A stretch of DNA of 55,986 nucleotides, taken from the NCBI GenBank assembly GCA_031268315.1, contig JAIRXK010000015.1:1-55986 (forward strand), in the 5' to 3' direction. Under the pieces are notes generated by a model. It worked only from the letters and a program-made list of their open reading frames with translations, searched no databases and was not told the origin of the DNA. The stretch comes from Puniceicoccales bacterium. GTDB taxonomy: Bacteria; Verrucomicrobiota; Verrucomicrobiia; Opitutales; JAIRLM01. This document shows, one piece after another, positions 32,801 to 39,955 of the stretch (its first letter is position 1; every line of letters starts with the position of its first letter). The position numbers and the translations under genes were made by a program.

Positions 32801-35800
32801 CACTATGAATGTGGATTTTTTATTGCCCAGTATTTCGAAAATTTTTTGCAATAAATTGAGACGACTTGCATTGGCATCGCGATTTTCATTAAAATCCGAA
32901 AATATGGCTATGAATGAGTCGCATAGGCGGGTAATCATTTCATCCGTTATCAAATACACACTATTTTTTTCGCCCCTTCCCGATTGCAGCAAATCGTACA
33001 ACATCTTTAGCTGCTTCTCATCGCGCGTAAATGCAAATCGCTCCGAATCATCGTTCGACTCGTAGACGTTAAAAATTTTCGGCAAATCGATTGTCTCTAC
33101 TCCTTTACCAAAGCGCATCTTCACTGCCTCCAAATTGGCACCGGTGGCGGCGGCCTGCGCGGGCGGAACCACGACAAATGGCTTTTGATTTTGCTGAAAC
33201 GACGAAAATACGGCGTACGGCATTCCGTCGGACGACTTGCCCGATCCCGTTTCCGTTTGCACTAAAACGACCGATTTGTCGGAGAAAAAATCCTCGCTAA
33301 TGCTCTTTAATTGCGCCGTCGTAAGGTTTCTTCCGTGGGTTGCACTTTGCAGCATACTTTCAATCATTAGCGGATAGTTGTAGAGATTTTGACTTCCGTA
33401 TAGACTGCTAGTCTCTTCCCGATAAAGCGAAAGGGAGCGGGGTATTTTCTCACTCCTTTCCTGTTCGCTCAATTGATTCCATCCGCTCGGAGGATTGACA
33501 ATGCATTCGAGGGCATTTTCTGCGTAATTAATTATGCCGCACACTTTTATATAATTGATGCATATTTTATATATTTCGTAAGCCTCCTCAAGAGTCACAC
33601 TAACACTAACGCCTTTCAGGTACCTAAAAAACTTCACAATGTGTAATTTCCCGAATTCATCGACATATGTACTTCTCAATTTCCCAGTTAGTTCCACCAT
33701 GTCAACGCCGGCGCAAGTGCGCATTGGATCGCCTTTAAATAGCACGGTCGTAATGTTATATATTTGCGAAGCCCTTATGTGTTTATTTGTATTTATATTA
33801 TCAGTAATAATGTCACTTGCACCATCTCTCGCAGAGATAACTTGCCCTAGGATTTCTTGCTGCTTTTCTATTAGACCTTTAGCGGATTCGAGGGCCAGCA
33901 CGTCTTCACTCATTTGATTGGCAGCGCGGAAATCTAGGCTGACTTTGCGCGCGGGATCCACTGCTTTCATAGCAGCGCCCATGCTTTTTAAGCCATTCAT
34001 TTCCCATCTAATTTCCGCATCAAATTGAATTTCACTTAGGCCATCGATTTGATTGATTGAGGCTTGCAATTGTTTTTTACTTATTTTAAATTGCTTCGGC
34101 ATTAATTGATCTTTTCTCACCGCAATTTTCTCGGCTTCATCCAACTTGCTTCCCACTAGCTCGAAGTTCTTTTCAACGTAATTATGGAGCCGTTTAATTT
34201 TTTTAACCAATTCATCATTGCCGATCATTTCTATTTCATTGCCATAGCTCGCGGCAAGTTCAGAACAATCCAGGGCGAGCTGTATACTTAGAAGCATGCG
34301 ATGATTATAGCTATTCAATCCCTTAGCGATTTTAGCCTCTAAGACCCCTAACATTTCACGAATTAATGCATGCTCTCTATTCGTGAAATTGGCACCCGGT
34401 GCCGTTTTGGCTTGCATCAAGAATCCCATGACTTCGCCGTAGGATTCACTTTGGAGTGCAAGTTTTGCGAGTGCGAGAAATCCCTCCTTGGATGCCGAGT
34501 AGTATTTTTCCTGGACGGATTCGAGGTCGCGGGCATAGTACGTGACTTCTAGGCCATCGAATAGTAGCAGGTATCGTCCATTTACTTTGCCGTCTTTGAG
34601 TATGATTGTATTTTGATAATTAAATGGAGGAAATTCCTTCACTACGCGGACGGCATTATCGTTGGAATCAACTTTAATTCTGTCCACCCCATCGAGCATG
34701 AGCTCGTAGTTTTCATTGCTGGAGAGCACCAAGCCGCCTTTTCGGGATTCTACAAATTCCAGCGGCTTTCCTTCAAAAGTTTTCCCGACAAAATTGATAT
34801 GGACGATTCGCTGGGCCGAATTACTCGATTGATCGCTAAATTGCACTCCAACAACTGCTTCACTTAAAAGACTTTTTTGAATTTTTCCGTCAAAGTCTGG
34901 CTGCGGAGACAATAGAATTTTTTTATTTCCGTCAGCTTCATAGTGGAGAGAATAACCGGCCTTTTGGCACATTACTAGGCTCATTTTACCTGCCTCACCG
35001 CTTGGCACATAGACGTATTTCATGTCAATTTCGCCCTTTGCGGAGATCATTATCGCGTATTTTTTCTCTGATTTATTAAATCCTAGCCAAATGTTATAGT
35101 TATCACTCAGCAACGCTTTGGGCATATTTTGCAAACCATAGGTTGCCAAAGTTTCAGAATTCACATTTATCAGACGCAACTCGCTATAGCTTCCTACGCC
35201 TTTAATGTTCGGACACGGTCCGCGGAGATCTAATTTAATTTCTGTCGGATTGGAAGGCGATAGAGTAACGTCCGCAGTAAATTTATGGCAATAAAATGTG
35301 CTCTCTCCATTGATAGTTGTCTTCATGTCACGATCTTCTGATCCGAATAGACTTTCATATTTTTCTTGCTTAATGCTTTTAGGCTTAAAACTCACTGGAA
35401 ATGAGCCTTTAAAAATTCTCCCTCCAACTTCACAATAGCCCCCGGGAATGGCATCGCAGGAACTTGTTTGCTGATTGGATCCCTTACTAAGCAAACCTGT
35501 TATTACGGTAGAATCACCTTCCTCTAGCCGTTCATATTTGGTCGCGCAGGTGGCCATTGGCCCATGGTTAATCATGCTACTCATTGCCAGTTCATTCGCG
35601 GTCTGAATCACTTTATTGCATAATTTATTTCCATACCCACCAACGTTTTGCAACGGGAAACTATTAATGGCATCGTTAATTCTCTGTGCATCATTCTTCC
35701 ATATTCCGGATGGGATGTCTGAAGATAGCGTAGACAGCACGGAGAGTTTTGCAAAATAACACTCTTCTGCCAATTTATCGACAATGAGCTGAAATCTATT

Positions 35801-38800
35801 TTTTACAACTTTTTGATCGACACCATCATACTGGCGACTTTTCTCGCCCCTATTGCCATCCATATAATTGACATTTGGAATGTGTTTTATTGCTACTGGG
35901 CTGGGCATATCTTCTAGAGGAGAGCATGCATTGCATAAATACGGAACAATGAACTCAAATTGAGAATTTTGTATGGAGCAATTGAGCGCGTGCAAATTCA
36001 TTGCTTCATCGTATAATTCACCGCACGGATGATGCTTTGTTGATTCTTTTTTTTCTTTAAATCTCTGCATTAGGTCATCTAGGATTGCCTTTCTATTTAG
36101 AAATGTACTGCTCACGCCGAATTGAATTTGTACTATTTTCTCATATATCCAATTAGAGACGTCGATTTCATTATTAAAATTACACTCACCATTTTCTAAA
36201 TCACACACCACCTCATTTGTCAATTTACACTCGCAGCGCAGGAGTTCATCCGAGAAATATGTTTTTATCACATCATCAATATTCTCATTGCCGTGGTTCA
36301 GATTCTCATCCTTTGCAAATGCGCAATCCCTGACATCCATTAACTGGAAAAGACGTATGAGCGCCACATAATCGGGATTGCCTGGTCTGTATTCATAGGC
36401 AGTCCTTATGATTTCGCCGTAGATTTTTTCCAGCATTCTATTAGCATCATCGAAAAACATGCGCATGGCATAGTCCATGTAGCTCTCACTGCCAACATTG
36501 TTTGCAACGGGAATTACACTGTATAATTTATTCATGATTGCGTCATATTTTTCACTATTTTTTTCGGAAAATATGGAAATATTCTCGCTGAGAAATGTTA
36601 TCGCCGCTAGTGCCTCCATTTTTTCATTTGCTTTTTGATCCGCAATTTCCTGACTGACGTCGGCTGGAACAAAGTAATCGCTGTAGGTCAGAGGAATCTT
36701 GCGAAAAGGTGTTTTCTTTTTTCCCGTTTGCAGAATTTTGCCACTTAATAAATCATATTCTTTGACGACATAGTCACTTTCAACGGCACCATTAAACTGA
36801 AAATATTGAAGCATTTCATCATCCCCTAGAATTTTAATTAAATTTTTACAGTTGTAGTTGCCTTCTTTTATTCCAATTTCAATATAATACAATGCACTTT
36901 TTGCATCTGCGTTACGCATATCGAAGCTGATATTGTATCGTCTACCTACCCAACTACTGCGAAAGTTATTCTCAAGTGATTCATGTATTTCTTTGCATAT
37001 TACCTCATCTACTCGGTGGGGATCCAATGGCAACTTTCCACTTTCACTCACACCCATTTCAGTTGTAAGAAATTTTCTATACACGGAGTACCAACTAAAA
37101 AAATCTGGCCTATTGTCCGTGTAGCAGCCATAGTTCTCTTGATCCAAAGAGATCTCATTCTGTCGCGCAATGGCAACAAAGCCTGAATCCATATGTCGTT
37201 GCTTTAAATGGGAAGAATTTCTTCCATCTTTAGATATAATATTATTTGCGCTATAGTATGCTTTGAAAATAGCCTTTCTCATTACATCATCGATGTATTT
37301 AATTTTTTCCTTACAAGTTGACTTGTCATCAAACTTTTTTAATGCTTCATCAATATCTTTTTGCATTCCTTTAATCTTGTCTAGGTTTGCATTGCATCGT
37401 CCCTCCTGATATTTATCTCGCGCGACCGGAAGATCAATATTGAGCAACGCGCCAAGAAATTTTCCAGCAAACCATGCATCCGGACAACATTGAGCGTCAT
37501 TCTTCAGACCTGAAGGCACAACTCCTCCGCGCTTACTATCGTATACACAGCCGGACGCAGTGAGTAATTCATTAGCTCCATCTATGGTGCAGCATTTTTT
37601 AAAGAAATTAATGGCAGCGTCAGCTTTCTCTAATTCGCTCCCCGCACAATTTCCATTTTCGTCAAATTGAATCAATTTGGCCAATGAGATGCCGTCATAG
37701 TAACCGTCCACATGCGCTTTCCACGTGCTCTCCACTGCTTCTTGTACAGCTTCTTCTGGCTCACTAGAAGATTGATAGAAATGGCTTTGATTGCGACTTC
37801 GAGAGTTGGCACTTTTTGCTAAATTTGCATGCAATTCTTCTCCATTAATGTATCCACTCATAAAAAGATTGCGAAGAATTGTCTTCTTTTGCTCATCGTT
37901 CAATGGAGGATTTGGATTGTTAGCTGGAAAGCGTATGTCCGGAAGCTCACTTGCATCCTTTTTTTGAGCATAGCATTCTTTGGCTGCCTCAATTATTATG
38001 CCATAATCTCCGACAAGGGATTCGATGGTTTTTTCAAATTTATCCATGCTACTCTGCGAACAACCTTTGCGGTAACCATTTTCTCTCAATAGAATATGTC
38101 GACCTAAAGCGGCCATTTTTTCGCTGAGATTGTTTTTCCTCGAAAGCACTTCCCGCTCATGCTCCGTTATCATTGAGTATTCCGGATCAAGGTACATATG
38201 CTTCATCGTGATATTAATAATGACAAATTCCGCTTCAGTAAAATTAGCGCGCAACTTCTCTAGTGCATTTTTTATATGTGAATGGTTTTTTTGGGATGGG
38301 CAGTATCGATGTCCTCTATAATCATAACCTTTCGCAAATTGATCTATACAATTTAGATCATTTGAAACTCTCTCAATAAATGCCATAATCATGGATTGGA
38401 ATGTGCTAAGGCGCTCAGTGTATAATGGCGATTTTGGATCTACTTCACCTATGCATTCCTTCGCATACGTGCTCAATCGTCCCAAGAAAGTATGGCCTCG
38501 GTACCCATCAATTTCTTGACCATTGAAGCAACAGGAGAAAATGTCCTCCACTATATGATCATACTCAGAAACCTTTTTACCTACAAATTCTTTTGCCTCG
38601 ATCCCGTCCATGCTAAACGCGCACGTGGGAGCAATTTCAGATTTCATCTCCGGGGAAGTGTCCTGGAGAGGATTGGCCACTGAGGTTTCGCATTTTTCTA
38701 ATTTTTTATATGTTTCATTGAGTTTTTTTTCCAATTCTTCCATGGATATCTGAATTTTTGTGCGATACTCATTTTCGACAATTTGTTGAGAATCTATACC

Positions 38801-39655
38801 ACTATCTTCATTGACTGATTTATAGAAGATTTGCCGGGATAGCGCATTGATTCTCTCCAATGTTCCTTTGAGTTTTTTTATAACTGCTGGATTGCTGGGC
38901 TTTTCACTTTCAATAAATCTACTAATCTCATCGGCCATTTTGAATAACCACAGGACCTTTAGCCACTTTCTTGCCAACTTATTACTTGCACCATCGGCTT
39001 TAGAACTTTTATTAAAAACCAATTTGGCCAAGTTATTATTCGCAGCGCTGACGGTCTTGGCGTTCAGGTCAATAAATTTAGCGTCGCTTTCATCCTTGTC
39101 TTGCTTATAGATGATTTTTCCATCTAAAATGTCCTTCATCATCCCGTGGGCCTCTCCCTGGCTCGTGCAGGTGGCTAAATTGTTCCAAACGGCAATAGTT
39201 TCATCATGATTTTTGCATATAAAAACACCGCTTAGGTGCTCATTTTCCACACTTAATTTGCCCCGATCTAAAATAATAACACTTTCTTTTATGTTCTCCT
39301 CCACATTAGCTCCCTCGCTATTTTTTGTGGTGATGACGGTTTCGCGAATGTAGATGTTTGCTATTTTTACTTTTGCTTTTGGCGTATCACAATATACCTC
39401 AAATTTTTGGGTATTAGCAGTGTCCGCTATTGGTCGACCGAGCTCATACTCCATGGCGTTGAAGACCAATTGGGTGGATGGGTCATGGAGCAAGCCGTCT
39501 TTGACCAATTGCTCCATGGTTGCATTTAAAGCGCCCGAGGCAATTGCGCCATATTCCGGGTCATTTTCAAGTTGCATAATGGCGCTGCCGAAAAAATCAC
39601 CCGAATAGGTACTTGCCCCATTCATCGAATTTCCAACTCCACTGCGAACTACCAT
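17816..39655 (-). CDS. Giant 7,279-residue protein: SF2 helicase core, repeated modules, C-terminal membrane region
   Basis: A single uninterrupted frame of 21.8 kb. Residues 1-2100 contain no domain I know. A superfamily-2 helicase core spans about 2130-2890: QTETGSGKS (Walker A, lysine near 2138), FIVDEAAQ (motif II, near 2285), FTATPP (motif III, near 2683), TATGTNLP (motif V) and QAIGRAR (motif VI, near 2877), all in canonical order. A Gln/Lys/Asp-rich linker follows near 3085. Six degenerate modules (about 4430-6500) repeat YFW..L..QW..IP..F, then FAN, then GANxLIxKLSxxQ, roughly every 380 residues. Residues about 7189-7247 are strongly hydrophobic, with several possible membrane passes. 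No N-terminal signal is visible. The gene is more AT-rich than the housekeeping genes. I infer a secreted or surface-exposed, membrane-inserting effector with ATP-dependent activity. ATG 39625, preceded by TGGAG, is an alternative start. Confidence 0.85.
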   Translation of the reverse strand: MVVRSGVGNSMNGASTYSGDFFGSAIMQLENDPEYGAIASGALNATMEQLVKDGLLHDPSTQLVFNAMEYELGRPIADTANTQKFEVYCDTPKAKVKIANIYIRETVITTKNSEGANVEENIKESVIILDRGKLSVENEHLSGVFICKNHDETIAVWNNLATCTSQGEAHGMMKDILDGKIIYKQDKDESDAKFIDLNAKTVSAANNNLAKLVFNKSSKADGASNKLARKWLKVLWLFKMADEISRFIESEKPSNPAVIKKLKGTLERINALSRQIFYKSVNEDSGIDSQQIVENEYRTKIQISMEELEKKLNETYKKLEKCETSVANPLQDTSPEMKSEIAPTCAFSMDGIEAKEFVGKKVSEYDHIVEDIFSCCFNGQEIDGYRGHTFLGRLSTYAKECIGEVDPKSPLYTERLSTFQSMIMAFIERVSNDLNCIDQFAKGYDYRGHRYCPSQKNHSHIKNALEKLRANFTEAEFVIINITMKHMYLDPEYSMITEHEREVLSRKNNLSEKMAALGRHILLRENGYRKGCSQSSMDKFEKTIESLVGDYGIIIEAAKECYAQKKDASELPDIRFPANNPNPPLNDEQKKTILRNLFMSGYINGEELHANLAKSANSRSRNQSHFYQSSSEPEEAVQEAVESTWKAHVDGYYDGISLAKLIQFDENGNCAGSELEKADAAINFFKKCCTIDGANELLTASGCVYDSKRGGVVPSGLKNDAQCCPDAWFAGKFLGALLNIDLPVARDKYQEGRCNANLDKIKGMQKDIDEALKKFDDKSTCKEKIKYIDDVMRKAIFKAYYSANNIISKDGRNSSHLKQRHMDSGFVAIARQNEISLDQENYGCYTDNRPDFFSWYSVYRKFLTTEMGVSESGKLPLDPHRVDEVICKEIHESLENNFRSSWVGRRYNISFDMRNADAKSALYYIEIGIKEGNYNCKNLIKILGDDEMLQYFQFNGAVESDYVVKEYDLLSGKILQTGKKKTPFRKIPLTYSDYFVPADVSQEIADQKANEKMEALAAITFLSENISIFSEKNSEKYDAIMNKLYSVIPVANNVGSESYMDYAMRMFFDDANRMLEKIYGEIIRTAYEYRPGNPDYVALIRLFQLMDVRDCAFAKDENLNHGNENIDDVIKTYFSDELLRCECKLTNEVVCDLENGECNFNNEIDVSNWIYEKIVQIQFGVSSTFLNRKAILDDLMQRFKEKKESTKHHPCGELYDEAMNLHALNCSIQNSQFEFIVPYLCNACSPLEDMPSPVAIKHIPNVNYMDGNRGEKSRQYDGVDQKVVKNRFQLIVDKLAEECYFAKLSVLSTLSSDIPSGIWKNDAQRINDAINSFPLQNVGGYGNKLCNKVIQTANELAMSSMINHGPMATCATKYERLEEGDSTVITGLLSKGSNQQTSSCDAIPGGYCEVGGRIFKGSFPVSFKPKSIKQEKYESLFGSEDRDMKTTINGESTFYCHKFTADVTLSPSNPTEIKLDLRGPCPNIKGVGSYSELRLINVNSETLATYGLQNMPKALLSDNYNIWLGFNKSEKKYAIMISAKGEIDMKYVYVPSGEAGKMSLVMCQKAGYSLHYEADGNKKILLSPQPDFDGKIQKSLLSEAVVGVQFSDQSSNSAQRIVHINFVGKTFEGKPLEFVESRKGGLVLSSNENYELMLDGVDRIKVDSNDNAVRVVKEFPPFNYQNTIILKDGKVNGRYLLLFDGLEVTYYARDLESVQEKYYSASKEGFLALAKLALQSESYGEVMGFLMQAKTAPGANFTNREHALIREMLGVLEAKIAKGLNSYNHRMLLSIQLALDCSELAASYGNEIEMIGNDELVKKIKRLHNYVEKNFELVGSKLDEAEKIAVRKDQLMPKQFKISKKQLQASINQIDGLSEIQFDAEIRWEMNGLKSMGAAMKAVDPARKVSLDFRAANQMSEDVLALESAKGLIEKQQEILGQVISARDGASDIITDNINTNKHIRASQIYNITTVLFKGDPMRTCAGVDMVELTGKLRSTYVDEFGKLHIVKFFRYLKGVSVSVTLEEAYEIYKICINYIKVCGIINYAENALECIVNPPSGWNQLSEQERSEKIPRSLSLYREETSSLYGSQNLYNYPLMIESMLQSATHGRNLTTAQLKSISEDFFSDKSVVLVQTETGSGKSSDGMPYAVFSSFQQNQKPFVVVPPAQAAATGANLEAVKMRFGKGVETIDLPKIFNVYESNDDSERFAFTRDEKQLKMLYDLLQSGRGEKNSVYLITDEMITRLCDSFIAIFSDFNENRDANASRLNLLQKIFEILGNKKSTFIVDEAAQVLDPSFSFIRAIADGQESSISPAIIDLVGNIYEALTIKVNQPAMMSDERYDSLNEFRTVCNLRKDGQISLNSSQIDEAKPLLAEIALERICAASRQVSLEVHNGASCIKISNVRIDSPNDIANGLDAVKGEIFEYDPKTFAIYIRYDKFINYLAVGNLHSGQNFADFPDGDAVLGALLEGLTRLLPTMQEFNNLVGAARVYFSEVINQMFQKKVGTDIGPNPETHVIAVAYKQGKATNAEPSAPIVHAATYWQCVFSRGFTEELWYNTAALLQENYENSSDEEKGDNPDQSPQGEAFNNLYGEIPITNSNGPVRYITFSYYLANPGQCLNDVARYFKKLVVSEKEMVDPTVIQLFNRIAKTVAENQLQVHDRFSEIRMGSISQVFWGGRQILFTATPPSKAALPISIAKGLEKSDIKAISFQDFCKQSDNVNRLHFTKAHNLSIASVIEQAEKAIGPSIDPKSKKHIGMVIDLSGSAVEQAGSMEEFAKQVQSQVYTREKREIVVLYPADSSGNYIMLDANGKKSEKFAGSADAMLEKGIRYDTKNMVVIFNRATATGTNLPMAEDAYGILITHNKKDTSEDIIQAIGRARSKQSMVIVAHDKVGTNALEQSGNGNSEEIKIECIKSADVAQNEKIIKSAVVKVIGEINQVVKMKTLKFICDSSEDKFPLGENELKKYIKNFFASQGISSYEAFIKPINIKNASDIVNGIADKIKSNFKAIMENFIANDENELNFLCKEIMDEISNMAANFSDNVAEELRMLNGDEEIVMQELAASGALGGDVDVARNSDQQKSQDKQQDTEKLTDQIKESEDYRTKIDPISKDLSYDIPYKPGDFREVSDFFLEPNVQGCKFEFNGEENNFKLFEKSRIAKWDECEKEIFESLQLGRYWDKYEDLVKFSDLYVTPDFLYSMHTSDTSKGFVAMLNPNREPPKYALQFFDKNNIPYTVLVSEKEAAKYGELIMNEALTNCRIIVVGDSNSTISSMSILNQPESFELFESGEQILGLYHCIFTGNAQEISQKEAYRKLYADMVTAGIQIENIQSCMLVSAIARATKEDKDSKKAANIASFIKSDFLLTTGFYVDDTIWETLVKKDGSAVKRSDIGVHASLGMLVTSINDSNIKYFAGALIIKIFSDALDYGSDDEKKYAMKLIDGDSQDNITLTKSILLNATESLRIPSTKYTNLLRFLYDPGYKGMNDGNEPLDALNERARMIVGLKRECKAAIFLSLQYDDDTKRKIINNEHFTIDSNDIESMDKSTLGLMAEHMNKDKLDSLNISINVLRKKSFSAKFTQRLQKAENKEWAIEFIEKLMKPDDNPIIQQLESRPIWMQFIKSLGNEILDSLKKKSEEFSNQISELESEQKDTESAQIKEDNYNRVLAIALRSTIHIDWFRKLFNAETDGEIWRRRIIEHIHIARCEKEVKKEFQKIFVQYCSFPIAAKQFVAGEFTYEALMEGYEKTKEKKGSEANPMELIDRSRYFSEKGDMKDLMKKLAMEILVNPNSELPSFSIKQLAFLVEENGTSTRRMMYDFKGNFDGKNGIATIFENMNSANFVQLISEQKWDLIKFALDNLSVKIDAADMFVLMWTVQSILHSKKPPSGDAFNSIVTFMKSGSEMKKIFDGKYGADGSKKAENFSKLLDLADDMFRGDPNSSQDDGKDFSIILLKTMVDINALNIGSDRILSIIRGSGTGIAENVKRFVEVIASKIANNAKFDVGDDDIVKFIYLSRMDKKQDPKFTFDLFKQYREINGSLDLSRNPACELLALIGKDAMIPEGELEDMEKLILSGLSAASTGISSRIVKSIKNPEILSIILRKCKNQNILKMLTYSQLKDIPDEVWKAIPFMEFCNLNKIYGDIVSEERDLLILARFREFYNFSRYNECERCSDDDTANFLSAVESSDHTYKPVGMETYLLSIKQPRSLVIYLWRAIGNSNKMKSISDEQLIEIFSKSDNVETVVGRWLADIMGNIDMEILKELEEKFSGLNSNRGNQALYKMYNLYLDTRENEYSVKHIRMAESFRDKADLFQKITPNFTNGLLTHAVNEKWKKEYDDINLEVANFLLENKFICNEKRDSLIIAQISKYFSSNSGAACQISTYAAAGQSIFPEDERPLDILLADRSPFFEKFNNFKLIRNCKYFWDNITSAQWDALCPNFFVNNPIDSAELGDIKLNLSELWEKNSNSKEKIISMLKGISGNNKKSAQKLFSPILLTEMANGGHLNDSLLERFDDEYLHEISVEKLTITGVNALIGKLSSAQCGKLSDEIIFDKSFKISELKKEQLPTIELLTDVLPIHEEFVKRKVGVVAEGIPIKEMSKIISSIFRKISYDPTDSDGSRKCFHYNKPEKQIIPEGELDNLKAILKNFTLSDVEAVENEIGAENCISLNAFSQCCISANKLEKVNYATSLDMLQKALTATALKYAFNDIWIQYAKTAPFRLVADAFKAKYIENNDEKSSGYTWALGQWEILMQRNSDNVTTEGQLTAMLGEWDFISVLGGEGFCLEGEKFINCFWNNLDLTYEFRYIPLNFFKNAKNYPEVNPYSYYINHGSCDAFKTLAKGFGKVSEEGSGEEDWIDEWENPFDESDRVDGTTKDRIIAMLDTKKDTNYFAKAFDSNVLTKFANVGLMIEDGKTSFTERFSSNVIAEIKGNKLNITGANMLIKKLKKSQIADLPEYVINSDEFNINELSMDQIPKFNSDENKKLYIELIKRGNELVVADFDDSVKLEMAKLIFKKISCSGNTFVYEENGNYNLTEQMTRNLAALICRMSLDDLIAMEGELGPQKTDAFFKIYIEHAEGFKKIDGNTKLSDLEEKFTSTMLKYAFNKVWKGDLVAIVSMEFAKEVLNRGYIDKDKETAWKIGQWDKLFGGNASLISDGVQQFNGLFEEPFLGVLEFYELKNNQEYFWKTLTLDQWNKIPNKFLSARVNYPDNFKECTLFKNYSLNSNEAEKLSEIGKIGAMLSACERNYYDNTFSTNLLAEFANLQLECMSNGKGGKILFIDHFSDEALQKISGNDLNLKGANVLIKKLSSEQCKNLKDGVIKNSKFLMGQLTADQISDAMGEVFWMEFIGRGNPEVMQQLGKDIKKSLLISILGKTNFDNDKFTYAESSGDSQAISINIRALLSEGNEASHLGVGDLKEIEEKLVEEGSKIAFRRLCIESRNLNDIGSVTDLNKLRETITETAIAYAFKEIWKKQMSQASLAFIAAVFENDRSGDVAAKFIDDNDRNAWAAAQWNNYYSKWISASLDESTVNNLKILFRDMNINDLEDLESQLEDNSDGQKAFFKFYIGHVKEVQAINCGMKLSELSGIFTEKMLKYAFSEIWMANSTESASLELVKSAINSNYISDYNIDAWKIGQWDKLFGGNASPILDGGQQFNGLFEEPFLGVLEFYNLKNNQEYFWKILALDQWNKIPNKFLSAQGNYPESFECTIFESYELSGSDSEKSEKFEKFKAMLSACERNYYDNAFSINLLAEFANLQLEYMPNGKDEKISFIEHFSDEALQKISGNDLNLKGANVLIKKLSSEQCENLKDEVIKNSKFLMGQLTADQISDAMGEVFWMEFIGRGNSEVMQQLGKDIKKLLLISILGKTNFDNKEFTYAESSGDNQTISTNIRELLSEGNEASHLGVGDLKEIEEKLVEEGSKTAFRRLSIESRKLNDIGSVTDLNKLRETITETAIAYAFKEIWKRQMSQASLAFIAAVFENDRSSDVAAKFIDDNDRNAWAAAQWEIYFGNSGSIQHPEVTDDVLKILLGEREFCDILKNFTLQANREYFWRHINFNQWGNIPIAFFVKSGNYPNSIPEENKLKNSMNLNDDNKDKFAFMLSAKSDQDYFINIFPDDLITAFANNALEFRKDEISMPFTMCFSDDTLHAIPGESLTLAGANFLISKAKLAQFQFGALTSEVVRSSDFKINEVKISDLPPDGFVPIHRVFLERSKNTDSNSDSTDNNSDFTIEKNLICQMIVQCASVSKEYITYECITNSSDNSGQENIKNNLLNLLKSFDRRLLEEIEQQINECSRTDREMKLAIFHMLCIEAKGCDSLSADSDFSAIKNSITDEAYYYALNNTWKNQYKFIPLAEANEVLLGSRISGESNKHKLIKCQWNKIFGKDCNTIDMNNNNEVINCDASFKLLMSENFTSILSKYKLKANRKYFWSKLTNDQWQNLPVDFLGKSENYLEENKMPACDLKLEWNANNSSKFVAMLEANVSPNYFANIFPPETLANFANVNLKFHDNSKSFIECFDEIHLQKIPGGKLAADGVDVLIEKLSVEQVQNLPVETVDNLGNETVKKFKAAQIPAFSDSVQSGNGIGIRFLLHGSVDEIGHLQVSQFANFPKLNSSNFNVERFKEITTPKELFIGLFKNASNDLKKGITPEQLNILLEENETLENLGMGSDVFRALISSLDGTKAKLASRLCIKMAAGIMECEEDYGNFANIISFIAQSSDEEKLQKLLQFFPKFNESSGKVLNEFIDCTIRNGHSELMKDANIAFIGYFIIGFSNNNEDFKKDWLEQKIEKFNALADSDDSVNGVLEILNGGKSRFLTGVLLHCNNAAVTKAFLAKCESLSDFMENGKYATLFKGDRNINRKTITPENIKRYYVNDFGGSDSENESRKNIDFAKDADLQVIQLALKNGSETGPMSSLLVLGSGAVNSYIQNGGQLHLLCMEDIMNADSQILAGRLPSQSGKQDHVQLHQEVSSETQMDSAGSKGAGEVSLSTEHNNPFHFSLWETLDSDSIPNKTIIDLASSRHANAIARLPQRRIEKFTDPGEIENLLRAFIVKFDDEKLKCMNQNIAVVGDDVQNEILGKVSDGQLRMVATCDQCLNKHTLESLTKTRIRAISISEDAEDKGTGKLLIRTNVKYLTNNQFAFLEKQIDKRTENNFNSNEIKKFSKEKNRRLLYRLKHTLTRPLTVALAIGAVLLALAGSLVAVGIIAFPAIAAFGIVAYYSILFAPAILLLAANAIAMAVQLRTLHRDAGESGGKFEDFYLDRKEIAAN
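21620..24240 (-). repeat. Two near-identical 1.1-kb segments, period 1,482 bp, inside the giant gene
   Basis: 21620-22760 and 23102-24240 match almost base for base (for example GCTGCAGCCCATGCATTTCG at 21627 and 23109), keeping the frame (494 codons). The intervening 340 bases match less well. The repeated block holds one module plus an extra half-module ending AWAAAQW, which explains why modules 3 and 4 are about 495 rather than 380 residues apart. The high identity means a recent duplication or ongoing gene conversion. Confidence 0.9.
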
Positions 39656-39748
39656 ACTACTTCTGCAAGTCTGTATGCTTTGTGCCTAATTGCAAATAAA
39701 TAATTAGAAAGTTTAATCTTTTCCCACGTGCTTGATACGCAGTTTTTT

Positions 39749-39793
39749 GATTCAAAGCGCCCACCGATGATTCGTTGGCGGGCGCTTTGAATC
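39749..39793. terminator. Long perfect hairpin ahead of the giant gene
   Basis: Arms GATTCAAAGCGCCC (39749-39762) and GGGCGCTTTGAATC (39780-39793) are fully complementary over 14 bases around a 17-base loop. It sits between the 42043-39956 gene and the giant gene, both on the minus strand. On the minus strand an A-run follows instead of a U-run, so it is not a textbook terminator; it may separate the two transcripts, protect mRNA ends or regulate entry into the giant gene. Confidence 0.5.
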
Positions 39794-39817
39794 ATTCGCA
39801 ATTGGAATGCCATTGAA

Positions 39818-39955
39818 TTATTGGAGAGAGTCTTGCTCTTTCTTGAGCTTTTCTGCCGCTTCTGCTTCCTTTTTAGCTTTAGCCTTCTTCACACCTTCTT
39901 CGGTGTGCTCATTCCAAATTTCCTTTTTCCTATCACATTCCTCAGTTGATAGGCC
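39818..39955 (-). other. In-frame 45-codon extension beyond the stop of the 42043-39956 gene
   Basis: Directly after TAA (39958-39956) the same frame continues for 45 sense codons to TAA 39820-39818. It encodes GLSTEECDRKKEIWNEHTEE, then a Lys/Ala/Glu-rich helical tail ending KKEQDSLQ. Composition and codon use look fully coding. There is no start codon with a binding site for a separate gene. The simplest reading is that the internal TAA is a recent mutation, a readthrough site or an assembly error. Confidence 0.6.
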
